Below are positions 38,201 through 49,995 of a DNA stretch of 64,000 nt, piece after piece. The first letter of the stretch is position 1. Each line of letters starts with the position of its first letter. The notes beneath the pieces are model-generated. The model was not told where the DNA came from. It searched no databases and saw only the letters and a program-made list of their open reading frames with translations. A program made the position numbers and the translations under genes. This DNA comes from Ancylostoma caninum (taxonomy: Eukaryota; Nematoda; Chromadorea; Rhabditida; Ancylostomatidae): positions 248,001-312,000 of the forward strand of contig JBAJFG010000637.1 in the NCBI GenBank assembly GCA_037903475.1, in the 5' to 3' direction.

Positions 38201-40038
38201 AAAGCATTAGCCGCGACTGCGCAGCGAGACAGCTATTCCAGCACGCAGGGCGGTGGTGTTACTATGCACCCTCGAGTCCGCGGATTCGTCAATTCAATCG
38301 ACACTCACTCAATACGTAGTAATCAAAGTACGAGATGACTTGACATGATATGGGTATGTTGTAAAAGGAAACCATCGACAAAACACCTTCGGTATGCCAA
38401 TTCTTAAGCCGGACAGTGACGAGCAACCAGCAGAAAGAGGCAATTCCGTAGTGGTTGAATCCTGCTTGTCAATACCAGTCATCATCTCTAAAAAGATGCT
38501 GATTAAGTTGAATGAAGAATGATTCGTGAAAAGCTTCTCTAACTTTTGCCAGTCATCTATGAATGAGCATAGGCCATTCTGCCCGTGGCGTAGCTGCATG
38601 AAAACGGCGACAGCAGCTTTCCGACTTTTTTGCCGCAGCAGCTCTCAGCGATGCTACCCAATGAGCTATGGCGAGAACTACTTCTTCGTTACGCGCTAGC
38701 TTCTGTTATTCATTCCCTTTTGCCGCCGCGACAAAAGTAAGAGAGATCCCTAACATGAACTCAAGCATTTAATGGAGCCATTCAGAGGAGCTACATAAAA
38801 GAAAAAAATCCTGGTGAAGAAAACAGGGAAGCACGATCGCTGATGATAGCTAAAAATACCTACCAAGCGACCTCCAACAGGAACTCGCGCTTTTAGCAAG
38901 TATTGAAGGGACATCTAATGAGTTGACCTGAAAAACAAACACTAGTAACCATTCATGTCAACTTCTAATGGTTTAATACTAGAATCCTTACAAGAGGAAC
39001 TAAGCCGTGCCGCGATAAAACGCCATAGGTTGGCTTCAATCCAAAAATTCCATTGAACGCCGCTGGATTTCTAGAAGAGCCACCAGTATCAGAACCAATA
39101 CCGCTGCAACAGAAGGGATTGAAAACCGAGTTTCGTTCGTAGTTTTGGAATCAAAAGGGACCTACATTTCAGCTATACCCAGTTGAACTGCGACTGCTGA
39201 TCCACCAGATGAACCTCCAGGGACAAGCCAGTCGTCTGCGACATCTTCCTGGAAAGAAAAATATAACGTTTCCGACTACTAATGAAGAGAGTGCTCGGAA
39301 TTCTGCATTGCCCTACGAGAAGGCTTATATCTGGAAGGAGATACAAAATTAAGAGCGAAGAAAGATACCGTGAGCGCGCTCTTCACAGGCCCAAAATTTC
39401 CAAGTACGCTTGATGTTCCCATGCAAAATTCGTCCATGTTCGCCTTTCCAATAATGCAGCCTCCTATACAACTACAAATAAATTGATGAGCAAGACAAAA
39501 CGACAGAAATATAAATGAAGAGACTAAACACTACTACAGATCACCTTAATTTGTCTTAAAAAAACAGAAAACATTTCAGGAAAATATAAGTTTTCATGAC
39601 ACACCTAAGTTTTTCGTAGCCTTTTCGTAGCTGCTTCACAGCCCTCCACAAAATTTCAGGAAAAAAAGGAATGAGGAAATAAAACATATTAACACAGGAA
39701 GCCGTTACCTTTGTCAAGAAGTCTCTGAACAACAGTTGCTGTATATGGCGGAACATAGTTCTCCAGCATTTTCGATGCGCATGTCATCGTGTAACCCTCA
39801 ACTCTAGAACCAAAATTGTGTGCAAATTCCACTTTGTTTTGTAAGAAATAAAAGAAATATGTATACATCAGGAAGGAACTCACGCGAAACAGTCCTTCAC
39901 AACTACTGGAAATGGCGCCAGACCTTTCTTCACAGCAGATTGCGCTTGAGAACGTGCCAAGTCGAACGTTTCCGTAATGAGTACACCATATTTTCGTGAT
40001 CTGATTGCGCATTCTATAGCTGCTTCAATGCGCTGCAT
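35265..40038 (-). CDS. gatA: Glutamyl-tRNA(Gln) amidotransferase subunit A (GatA/QRSL1)
   Basis: Amidase-signature subunit of the GatCAB complex, which converts Glu-tRNA(Gln) to Gln-tRNA(Gln) in mitochondria. Eleven exons: 40038-39884, 39803-39709, 39463-39369, 39248-39166, 39103-38992, 38927-38864, 38487-38387, 37905-37733, 37678-37541, 35662-35463 and 35407-35265. They total 1359 nt (452 aa), all phases consistent. The catalytic Lys-Ser-Ser triad is complete: Lys48 (VVVKDCF), cis-Ser128 (GGSSGGSA) and nucleophile Ser152 ([12 protein letters not shown]), with the expected 24-residue spacing. Further family blocks are [61 protein letters not shown] and [10 protein letters not shown]. The N-terminus is about 25 residues shorter before the Lys than in the human protein and has no obvious mitochondrial presequence. 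A TTTCAG acceptor 11 bases before the ATG suggests spliced-leader addition, but a missed upstream exon is possible. The 1.9-kb penultimate-pair intron carries a mariner fossil. Confidence 0.92.
36230..37503 (-). mobile_element. Degenerate mariner-family transposon in a GatA intron
   Basis: Inverted ends: left ttaggttggtgcaaaaataa (36230-36249) and right ttatttttgcaccaacctaa (37484-37503), each within TA-rich flank, about 1.27 kb in all. Ends of this form are typical of mariner elements. Minus-strand remnants of the transposase are visible in several frames: [20 protein letters not shown] then a helix-turn-helix part with [18 protein letters not shown] and [11 protein letters not shown], matching the mariner N-terminal region. 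Frames are broken by stops and shifts, so it is inactive. Confidence 0.8.
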
Positions 40039-40049
40039 CACCCAAATTT

Positions 40050-40051
40050 CT
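40050..40051 (-). promoter_or_regulatory. Candidate trans-splice acceptor of GatA
   Basis: The minus strand reads cttacttttcag immediately before the 11-base leader of the proposed GatA start. No donor is evident just upstream. In nematodes such a site commonly receives a spliced leader. It could equally be a normal acceptor if an upstream exon exists. Confidence 0.4.
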
Positions 40052-41452
40052 GAAAAGTAAGGACCGTAATCAAAGAGCTTGCATAGCAATTAAAAAAACG
40101 GAAAAACAGAGGGACATGACCACTGCAGTTTTGTCGCAAGCTTTGTTGAGCAATGTTTTAGGATTCTTGCAGTGCTCTAACTCGTTGAAGACAGCAGCGA
40201 CATTACACCCTAAGATCTAGTGAAGAATAAATGCACAATATAAATTGAAACTTTAAGAAACGAGCACAAACACTCAACCAAAAATACGATGAAGTGAATT
40301 TCACCTAGTATAAAGCGTGCAGGAGATCTTCCAGTAAAAGAACCGGGTTCATGGAATATTTAACATGATATCTGAAGAACAAAATAAAAAGCAATTTCCC
40401 CCAACAAAAAAAAAACCTTGCGAAGAAGGAAATGTTCAAAAACTGGCAGCATGCCAGTGTGCCAGTCGCGCAGACCCGGCGAATGCGGCCGCGACCTTCT
40501 CCTGCTGTCTGGCGCACTCCGCGCCGTCCACACTCTCTCGCTCTTCGCTGGGTCAACCTGCGCCGCGGGTCAATCCCATCATGGGTCATAGTGGTGGCTG
40601 CAGAAGGCTATTGTGGCATCCGGCATTCAGCGATGCCTTTGTTGAATCCGAGGGATTCAAATAAGCGGAAGATAAATTCCCTCAGGAAGTAATGGAACTG
40701 ATTACCCCGCTTTTTTCAGATTTCTTTAACCTGTCAGCACTGCCACGACCGCAGAGCAGAAGCGTTGCGATGCGATTTTGCTACCGCCTGCAAGAGCTGA
40801 CAAGTCCTGCTATAGTACGTTCCGCCAAGCGCAATAGTCTTAGAGAAAATAGAGAAAAAAGAAATTGTGTGGCTGGCTACGGCCCGGAGACGTTACACTA
40901 ATCCAAAAACATCAGTGCAGCAGGCGTTTTACCGAAACGTTAGCCAATAAACCAATTGTCAACCTCGTGTGTGGCTTACCAAGAAGTCACGACAATATTT
41001 CAATACATGCCGAGATTCATGGAAAGTCGAGCATTCCGATTAGTGCACCGGTGACACTCGCCGTTAAATCTACAATGAAAAAACGGGCTGCGGGGAAAAC
41101 TCGTCCAACTCCGCCCACTCGCGGCGGGACCAGCCAAAATTTTAAGTCATCGCCCCTTCACTTTGTATGCGGCGACCTTCTTATTGTCACTTATCATTGC
41201 GTCATCACTACAACATCATCTATTGTTCTACGTGATGATAATATCGTGTTTCAGAAGCTAATCTATCCGAATGTTTTTAAATTTTTGGGCAGTTTTCTCC
41301 AGAGGCAATTAGATTGTCACTAGAATTAATCTGGTTCCGAGTTATGATAAAATGCATGGATGCGTCAGTCAGAATGTTTTTTTTTGTTGCAAGAATGCTC
41401 TGTTGCGGAAAGACTAGAAAGGTGGTCAATCACTGAAAAAGTAAATCCCTTT
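40052..41452. other. Intergenic, no supported gene; one Penelope-terminus-like phrase
   Basis: Open stretches at 40365-40692 and 40865-41323 have no recognisable motifs. At 40933-40950 the phrase cgaaacgttagccaataaa occurs, matching the terminal phrases at 28571-28592 and 62533-62552. It may be a small Penelope-derived fragment. Confidence 0.4.
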
Positions 41453-41925
41453 GTTAAAGGCAGCAGGAGCTGAAATCCTCGACTCCGAGCTGAGCTGTGG
41501 GTGATGAAGTACAGATCCAGCACATCATAAATGTGAAACGAACACAGACAATCATGGCTTACCTGCAGAGAAAATGGAACATTCGTCGCGAACAGACCTG
41601 GCCGTGTTCGCGCGCGGACGAGTTTTCCACGGCGCAAAAGCCATTGCGGTGCGTGGTTTGGCGCAAAGGGAAAATGAAATGCATTCAATTCACAGGGTTC
41701 CATGGCGGGACTCGGCCAAAACCACGCGCTGCAATGGCTTTCGTGCCGAGGAAAACTCGTCCGCGCACGAACACGGCCAGGCGTGTTCGCGACGAATGTT
41801 CCATTTTCTCTGCAGGTAAGCCATCATTGTCTGTGTTCGTTCCACATTTATGATGTGCTGAGTCTGTACTTCATCACCCACAGCTCAGCTCAGAGTCGAG
41901 AATTTCAGCTCCTGCTGCCTTTAAC
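41453..41925. repeat. Long imperfect palindrome (foldback element)
   Basis: From gttaaaggcagcaggagctg at 41453 to cagctcctgctgcctttaac at 41925 the sequence is a nearly full-length inverted repeat, with arms of about 235 bases meeting near 41689. Arms share blocks such as gtgggtgatgaagtac / gtacttcatcaccca and gaaaatggaacattcgtcgc. Open frames on both strands are mirror products of the palindrome. No transposase. Confidence 0.85.
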
Positions 41926-43700
41926 TGTGAGACGGGAGAAAGAATCAAGAGTAGCAGACCGAAAAGAACTTCTATGGAAAAACTCTGATGCCTAAAACAA
42001 GCTCACTAAGATAACTGTACATAAAGAATCGGATCTGCCTATATACATGTCCTCGCCACTGTGCGCGTGTGTAAGGCTCGAGAAGCCGTATACTTGCATT
42101 ATAACTTCTAGAAGCAGCCAATGGATTTCGATACCAGAGAAATAGCTCGTAATCGAGAATGCAGTTATCATCATTTTCGTGAGCTTGTGTTGCTGCCGTT
42201 TAAAGCTATCACCTAGACCCGTTGTAATATAGTTGTCGTGTCCTAGAATCCTGTTCTTGATATGAGCATGCTGGAGGAAACTCGCAGTGACGACGATTTT
42301 GATTAATGAGTCCTCCAGAATTCTTTGTTCCTCACGCATTCGAACAATATGCTGTTATAGAGAATGCTGGCTGGACCAAATCTTGTTCATGACAGGATTT
42401 CCGAGACCATAAAAAGACGTCGACAACGGTGTGAATGTTGTTCTCCAGGAAGTGGAGCAGCTGGTGGTCGATGAAGGAGGTCCATTACCATGTCGACACT
42501 CCCTTTTTAACAACAGCTCAAACAGTGATTAAATCATGTTTGTAAACGTGTAGGGATGAAATCGTATCTCGACGGTACATCACAGCCGTACCTGCACGAA
42601 TCTAAAACTACAATGCATAGTCGATTCACAACACAGTGAGCATGGCTGAATTGCTGCGCGGAAAGCCCAAAGCTCCTTTGAATGTCGCACACGATCTAAT
42701 TTGTTGGTCACTCGCGTTTTTAATTGTTTGGCACTTTAAAGCGGTTATGGAAGTGAAGTAAGAATAAGTGAAGGATATGCATTCGTCCGGCGCTGGTGGT
42801 CAAAAGAATAGAGAGTAACAAAGAAGACTTCAAACTGTTTATCGTGACACTCTCTAGAATGCTAAATGTTGATGTTAAAGAATCATAGCTAACGTTCATG
42901 AACCGATCAATATTAATTTCTCGAGAACCGATGGATTAGTTTTCTTATTTTTTGGTATATACATATACTCTGTCTAGTCCGCTGTTTCTGTATACTATAC
43001 ATGGCTCATGGAAGCCAAGGTTTTAAGTCAGTAACTATTACTTCCGAAATAGAGCCTGAGAATAGAAAATCATGTAGTGAGGAATAATTTTCTGTGCAGC
43101 AGCTGCATCACATAAATTCGAGTTATTATGCGTGTCTGCGAACAAATAAGCATACGAAGCATGCATATGCTTTCCAGTTTCAAGCTTGCGCACATCTCCA
43201 CACAATGAGCCCTACGTGAACTCACATGTCAATTTGCTAGATAATTTATGAGGTTTCGCAATCAAGAAAATAGTAATACTAAGGCTGTTGATCATAGGAA
43301 TAGCCTATTCACTGTAGGAATGTTAATTAGCATAGAAATCCTATGAATCCCAGGAAACCCTAGTAGAATTTGTTAGGATTGGACTTGATATTAGTGGCTG
43401 CCTGTAGGGTAAATCAACATAGGGAGTCCTTAAAGGCGATATTGTTTCACATTTAACTGAGATTTTCTCCACCAATTTTTCTGTACTTATTATTGCAAGT
43501 TTGAGTTATGTCCACTTAACTAATTTCAAAGTTCTCTATCCAAATTATAGCCTCAAAAGTGACTCTTTCTTTTTCATCATTTGCTCTCATGATGGTCGCT
43601 AGTATTACTATAAAAACCTATGGAGTTGCTCAGATGAGTCCTGTGACCCGTAACAGTATTGTGTACCAATACCTACAACGGCATTCTGAAAACAAAAGTC
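41926..43700. other. Intergenic, nothing recognised
   Basis: A/T-rich sequence with several stops in all frames over most of its length. One minus-strand open stretch (42339-41992) shows no motif. No RNA gene or element ends seen. Confidence 0.35.
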
Positions 43701-43701
43701 T

Positions 43702-43893
43702 TTGCGGAGCAGCCGTCACTACGTAGTCAACGCGGCTGCTTTTCGAGCCTTGTTCAGAGTATTTCGGGGCATGTGTATGAAGGACTCCAATGTTATAGTT
43801 AGGCTATATGAGGCATACGTGATTCCACATCTCGATAACGGCTCCCAAACGTGGGCCCGTAGTAACTCCAAAAAACTCATCACCTCGCTTTAG
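43702..43893 (+). pseudogene. Non-LTR retrotransposon reverse-transcriptase remnant
   Basis: The 63-codon stretch contains ALFRVFRG, then NVIVRLYEAYVIPHLDNGSQ and TWARSNSKKL. This is the pattern after the palm domain in CR1/jockey-type LINE RTs (I-x-R-L-Y-x-A-Y-V-x-P-H-L-x-x-G). No RT catalytic motif or endonuclease is adjacent; downstream the orientation inverts. It is a fragment. Confidence 0.6.
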
Positions 43894-45260
43894 GCGATGA
43901 TTGCGTGCCAGCTCACATCCACGGAGTATAGGATAGCAGTTCACTGCCACCCACGTCACTGCTAGAGCGCGCATATGCGAGCAGAGGAGATCATCGCCCT
44001 TCTGGAAGCTGATCACCTTCTCTAGCTGTGGAAATAGTGTAAAAAGCGAGTGGACGCAAAGTGAGACGGTCGAGGTATGATATATTCGATCTGGAAGGGC
44101 CTGCACTCGCACCAGGGCGCAGCACTAGGTGGTCAGTGTCGGTTGGGGAGTACTAAGTCCAGTCGGATTCCGAAATGGGCTACTAAGTACCTACACACTA
44201 GGGTTCTTTTAGGAAAAGCAGATGGCACCAAAAAGTGACTTAAATAAGCGTTAGTGAGATGACGAATGATGTTTCAGCAAGAAATGCGTACCATTTAGCG
44301 AAGACAGCCTAAATCATCTCAAATTCAAGCTAAAATCCTCGAAAAACCGATCTCAGTACGAAACTGTTTGATCCCGCTAGAACTCGTTGAAACTTGTTAT
44401 AGGACCTGTCAGATACAAGAAATTGTCATTGGAGCGTGGTTTTTTCTCTCAAACCCGGAACTCTCCTAGGAAATTTCTCTCCTTTGAGGAAGTGTTCCGA
44501 TACGCTGTCGACTCAAAGAAATGCGCCTAGGTGGTACCAACTCTCCCCCAAAGTGGCATCTTTCGTTTTTGAGAAACCGTCTTCGTTTTTGAAAAAAACC
44601 GTCATTAATGGTCAAAAAATGGTCAAAAACCACTTTTTGACCATTAATGACGGTTTTTCTCAAAAACGAAGACGGTTTCTCAAAAACGAAGGTGCCACTT
44701 TGGGGGGGATACTTGTTGGTATAGTGCGCATCCACAGTCAAAATTACAACATGATACGTCTCCTACACGTTGAGCAACACCTGATTATCACTGGAGCACG
44801 CCAAAGTGCAGGGTAGGGATGTAGCAATTGGTTGAACGACAGTGGTCTTCAGCCACGATTTTGATCATCCTCCAGACGTGCCTCTCTGAAATCTGTTTGT
44901 GCTTAACATCAGTAGACGGTTAGCGATTGGCTACGCCCCGGACATTGGCGTTAAGCCCCCTGAATCTACAGGACGCTACTAAGTCCTGGTGGTCAATGAC
45001 CACCTTGTGCTGCGCCCTGACTCGCACCGCTAAACCACCCTTCTCTATTGCTATCTCTAGCAAGCCAGACGCGTCGTTTATGCATGCACCCCACTCTAGA
45101 ACACTATAGCTAATTCTGCGTCTACTCACTTCTCGCACTATTTCCACAGTATGAGAAGGCGATGAGCTCCTAACAGGGCGATGGTCTCCTCTGTTGCCAC
45201 ATGCGTGTTCTAGCAGTGACGTGGGTGGCAGTGATCTCCTAAAGCGAGTGATGAGTTTTG
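43870..45260. repeat. Inverted pair of a dispersed repeat around a central hairpin
   Basis: The stretch 43880-44160 and the stretch 44960-45260 are inverted, diverged copies. Examples: cacccacgtcactgctag at 43951-43968 versus ctagcagtgacgtgggtg at 45210-45227, and cagggcgcagcacta at 44114-44128 versus a tgtgctgcgccctgact segment near 45005-45021. Both are linked to LINE-type sequence on the left. Minus/plus open frames are not convincing genes. Confidence 0.6.
44532..44720. repeat. Perfect-looking hairpin/foldback repeat
   Basis: Arms run from ggtaccaactctcccccaaa to tttgggggggatacttgttgg and meet around 44627-44635. The inner arms read ttaatggtcaaaaa / tttttgaccattaa, with gaaaccgtcttcgtttttga repeated inversely. 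Within each arm the phrase tcgtttttgagaaaccgtc is itself repeated. No coding content; a MITE-sized element lying inside the larger inverted pair. Confidence 0.85.
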
Positions 45261-47555
45261 GAGTTCATCTCACCAACATGACACTTTACTACGGGTCTTG
45301 GAGTCCTTCCCGTGAAGAAAAAGACATGTGGGAAGGTTAGAACAGGCTTCCATTGGGTTGTTTTTTCATAGAATTTATTCCAGAAGCGACTACATGCGCA
45401 TGTCTAGTTATCACGAGCGAAAGGAAAGTATTTTTTCTGGAAGCCATGGTCCGGAACATTCGAAATGATCTTGTGTTCTCATTCTGGGCGTTTGAAGGAA
45501 AAATAAAGCTAAAGGCGAGCAAATTCTGGGGTGTTCGCCCCGTAGCTGCAGATATGGTGATTTTCACCTGCATTTAGTGAATTTCACCTGCATTATGCCC
45601 AAATTACGAAGAAAAACTATTTTATAGTTCTCAATAGCTTGTTCTATCGTACAACTAGATTACAACTGTTGTTAGTAGACACAACTAAATCTCTCAACAG
45701 CAAAGCCTCTAAAAGTAAAAATAGAAAAAGTACTTGAATTACTACAATGTTTTCAGAACTATTTAGGTTTTTCATTTCACTATGCATGTTCAGATCCATT
45801 TCGTGCATTACCCTTATATGGATACTAAACATTGGAATATGCCTTTTCTGCACTCATCAGTAAGGGGAGAAAGGCAAGGGGAAAGTAAGGGAGAAAGGTA
45901 TCGCTGCTTTCTTGTTCACGAATTGGCACTTAGTTACCATGGGGTAACCTGCACTCCATTCGGAATGAGCAATTTTACAACGTCAACATCACGAACATCA
46001 TCGGCCTGCTCTCGAATTTGTAGACAACCACAAGAATCAAAAAATTCTCCAGAGTTAAATTTCTATGTGTTTTCTTTGTTCTTAGCTGGTTCGTGTTTTC
46101 AATTTTTGAACAGTTCTCTTTCCATTTCTTGACATCACGTCCCTCAATTTTTGTGACCTCGATGAGCTGACAACTAATGGTTTGAGTGTCGCGGAAGTAG
46201 ATGAATCTCCTGCTTTGATTTCCTCCCTCAGGCCATTCGTCCAAGGTCCCTGGTGAATTGTCGTAGGTTAGATAGGTCAGCCTAGCCTTGTTTGCTCTAG
46301 GCTTAGCAAGACACGTTATGGTTTTTGGGAACAGCATCTCGGTAGGAGATTTCCCGCCTTCCGTAGAACGATCTGACATCCCGTAACTGGATGTCGCGAT
46401 CGTAGGAGCAAGACAGTATGTATTGTTTGATATCTAGTAGAGCGAAATTGGTGTTTTCAAGTATCCTAGTTTTTCTTTCTTTATTTTGCATTTTGGTGCA
46501 CCCTAGTGCGTATTTTAACGAGTTAATAAATAGATAAATAAATGATGAAATAAATATGGCAGTGTTGCACTTATCGTAATGTCGCACTTGGAAAAATTTG
46601 TTGGGTGTGTTTTTTTTTTTACTACATATGGGTGGGGCCATACGTTATCGTACAACGCTTGATGGATTTCTCTGCAGCACATGTTTTCTGCCACGCTAGA
46701 TCTCAAGTGGGTAGGGCTGGATTTGCTCTATTCTTTGGGTACAAATACGCCGTGGAGATTTGCGAGATCAGGAGAAAATTTCGTCGAAAACTTCCAGTGG
46801 AGGTTCTTCGTGCCACCGAGTGCACAGATTCAGCTCGCAATCTCGGAGCAAAACAGCTGGGAAGACAATTTTTATGCACATTCAAAAGTCACTCAAGATT
46901 AGTGTTGATAAGAACAGAGAATGAGCCTGTTCCAGAAGTTGTATGGATGAGAAAAAGCCTCATGTTTAGAGAGGCACAGTTCGCCAAAATCTGAGCCTAT
47001 TGTTGGAATTGCAAGACCCTTATGTAGCATTTTTAATCTAGCTCTCAGATCACATTCAGTCACTAGCTGTTATCCTGTGTTTAAGTGAGGAAATGTTTGA
47101 AAATCAAATTCGGTAGAATTTGGTCATCATTGGAGCATAGACTACTCGTTGTTTTTCCCTCCCATATTTCGCTTGATCCATTTTCATCTGAAATCTCAGA
47201 TATAGTTAAAAGAGCACTGTTTGCTCTTTCAGAAATATATAAGCAATAAGACCCTCGTTGAAGATTTGGTGGATTTTCCAATAGAATTTCACAACAACCG
47301 GCTTTTTTTAAAATCTTTTTCGGTGCCAGTTGCTCCAAACCAAAACTGTCCTGGAAAACCGGGTTTTAACTGTGAGATACTTTGGATCTTTCCCTACTAA
47401 GCGAATGAATTGTATACTAAATCATATATTCCTGGCGGGGAAATAAACAAGCAAACGTTATACAATAACTTATGCACCCCCCCCCCTTTTGTCTGCTTTC
47501 CTTATCATACAAAAAATGGATGAAGCTCATCGAAATCTAACAGAATTGCTTCAGC
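45261..47555. other. Unassigned interval
   Basis: No supported gene. A 134-codon minus-strand open stretch (46379-45975; contains ARLTYLTYDNSPGTLDEWPEGG) has plausible amino-acid composition but no family I can name and no linked exons. The 46605-46994 plus-strand stretch and the 47338-47081 minus-strand stretch share related phrases in opposite orientation, suggesting another diverged inverted repeat. Confidence 0.35.
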
Positions 47556-47660
47556 TACATTTATAGTGCATCGGAGTCCGATTCGGTAGGATAACAAAAG
47601 ATATGTACGTATTGATCTTCGTTATCCGATCAGATCGGACTCCGACGAACTATAAATGTA
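47556..47660. repeat. Short foldback element
   Basis: tacatttatagtgcatcgg at the left pairs with ccgacgaactataaatgta at the right, and cggagtccgat with atcggactccg. The hairpin is about 105 bases with a loop near 47610. MITE-like. Confidence 0.75.
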
Positions 47661-48921
47661 TCTTTAGCCCGATTTACTACGAAAGTATTGCAAAGTGTTG
47701 CAGAGTCCGTCAGTGGTCTGAGCAAGGGATTGGGCAACTCAACCTTTCGACAATAGGTAATCATTGAGTAATTCAACCCTTCGAGAATCAGCTACGAAAG
47801 GCGAAATGTTTTTCCAGTGACGTGATTGACGTTTATGTTGCGGAGCTCGCTTCGAAGTCACTGATCACTATGATGTTCACAACGTCGGAGAACCAGATTT
47901 CCTGCACCATAACTTAAAGGAGACCTAACATCCGAGCTCGCAAAACTGTGTAGAGAAGCGATAAAAGGATACCTCAAGGAGAGACGAGCAGTGTCAACTT
48001 GAAGGCAGCACCCACGGAAATTTTCATTTCTGTGGTTTTGATCGTTTTTAAACCTTAGCAATAGCGCAAGCAATTCGACGAAGAGAGTGGCACGGAGAAC
48101 TCAACCTTTTCTAGGATATAATTAGTCAAAGGCCCAGATCCTGGATCAGCAGGATCAGCGTGGGGTCGTTCGATCGAGTTGTGGCGGCAGCGGAGCGTTG
48201 CTGCCAGCTGATTTCGTGGCCATTTCTTTTCTTCTAATTATAAAGCTATTTGTTAGTCGTTAGCTTTATTCTTACAAATTTCGAAGCACAAAAAATTTCT
48301 ATTTGTCATTTTACACCAAATCTACTTGTTTAATTGCTTACATGGCTGATTTCCGCCGGTGTCTCATTTTCGAATTTTTTCATGCTTTTGCGATCATTTT
48401 AGAATTATAATAGAATTCGTTGGTATGTCTGCGGAGCTTTGACTATTCAGAGCAGGATTTTGAGATTACGTTTTTTTTCATGAACCTTATGAATGCTGGA
48501 AAACGATGCCAAAAACCGATTTCGCCAACAAGCCATGTGACAAAAACGGCAGCGGTATAGACTTTTTTGGATCGGTTCACATTGAAGAGGTCGCACAACT
48601 CGCCCCAACTTGCTCGAAGGCGATGAGCTAAGAGGTTGGAAAAAACGGGGATTTCGAAGATTTTTACTGTTTTCAGCAATGTAACCGTGTTTAGCGCACG
48701 AGACCCCGAACTGTGCCAAAATCTCGGGATCGAAAATTCCGAAAAAAAGAGGTAGCTCAGGGGTTGAAGGCTCCCTACTATTCTTAAATTATAAAAGTCC
48801 CATGCATGTGAATGAGGTGAGATTTCAGTGTCGCTGGTTCAATATGATAACGAATTTTCATGAATAGAAGCCAAACGGTATCGATAACCGCATTCTCCGA
48901 TGATTCCGCGGTATGCATGTA
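47661..48921. other. Intergenic, no supported gene
   Basis: No gene or clear element ends. A tRNA A-box-like phrase (gtagctcaggggttgaaggc, about 48752-48771) and a B-box-like ggttcaat (48836-48843) are too far apart and too diverged for a functional tRNA. Confidence 0.35.
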
Positions 48922-49080
48922 TTGCCAGTTGCTGCCATCCTCCCCTCGATTGCTGCTCAATCTGTCGGCCGTTTAGCACCAATTGCTGAGAGACGGCAGC
49001 AATCAAGGGGAGAATGGCAGCAACTGGCAACCGTTGCTGCTAGGGTTTCTAACCGAACCATTACGCCGTTCGGGCTGCGT
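48922..49080. repeat. Foldback element related to the 7.9-8.1 kb copy
   Basis: ttgccagttgctgccatcc (48922) pairs with ggcagcaactggcaa (49030), and cctcgattgctgc with gcagcaatcaagg. Directly to the right, attacgccgttcgggctgcg recurs from 8.09 kb. It appears to be one family with two copies in the window. Confidence 0.65.
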
Positions 49081-49995
49081 TCGTGCTGTACAGTTATCAG
49101 AGTACTGCCGACCACTGCTTTGGATCAGACAAAAGGACCAAGTTTGTTTTTCCATGTGGCTACAACAAGGTCTTAGTCAGAAATGTTAAGAATCTCGATA
49201 TAGTTTTTATGCAGTCGTTCCGATACATCTGGGGGGTTGCTCGTAGTGTCTCCGCGCAATCCCGGAAAGCCACACTGTTGAGCGAGCTGCTCAGTTGAAC
49301 ATCAAGTTGACCAACGGCCATGCTCGCATTTCTATTGAGGATAGCGAGTGAACTTGTTTGTTGTTGTATTTCTGCCCAACACAGCCGCGCAGCGGTCCCG
49401 CCCCTTGCACACGGCTGTTTTTGGTGCCCCGTTTTGGGGTCGATGTTACCAAAGCGACTCACCCAGGGTGCTATACTTCACCTGAACTGTATCCGTAGTT
49501 TGCGACGTAGAAAACGAGGACATGTGGGTTCGATGCGTCTCAGAGTCCTCATCATGGGGTAGCGTCCACCGGAAATGCACGTATTGAGTGCAAACTTGCC
49601 CATATCTGCTGCTATCCCTTTACATTTAGAGCATTGAACTCACGTAGGTCGTCTCACCGAAAACGTCGTTTTCCACACTTAACCCCCTAATATTTCCGCA
49701 TAAAGTGGATGATATTTTGGACATCTTTTACTTTTTTTTTGTTAGGCTCATGATGAATCCTCTGCTGACGGTGGGGCCATCGTTATTCCACCGTTAGGGC
49801 TCCATTGTGTCCACCAACTGCGACACCACAGAAACGCATCCTGTGCGCTCGAATAGCTTGCTGTTGAATACCTGCCCAACAAGGCAAGAAGTATCCGACT
49901 TGCACACCTGGCCGACACGCCTGAAACGTGCCTGAAGCCAAATAGGCTAGTTCTGCCCAAAAATTTCGAAGTAAACATCTTTGCCCAAATTTCGT
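49081..49995. other. Intergenic, no supported gene
   Basis: Overlapping short open stretches on both strands between 49083 and 49978 have no motifs or splice support. Nothing else recognised. Confidence 0.35.

Noticed and set aside
45975..46379. 134-codon minus-strand open frame
   Set aside because: No family recognised, no flanking exons or splice support; cannot be told from chance.
48752..48843. Possible tRNA gene (A-box-like and B-box-like phrases)
   Set aside because: No acceptor-stem pairing, boxes badly spaced and the B box lacks the GGTTCGAATCC core.
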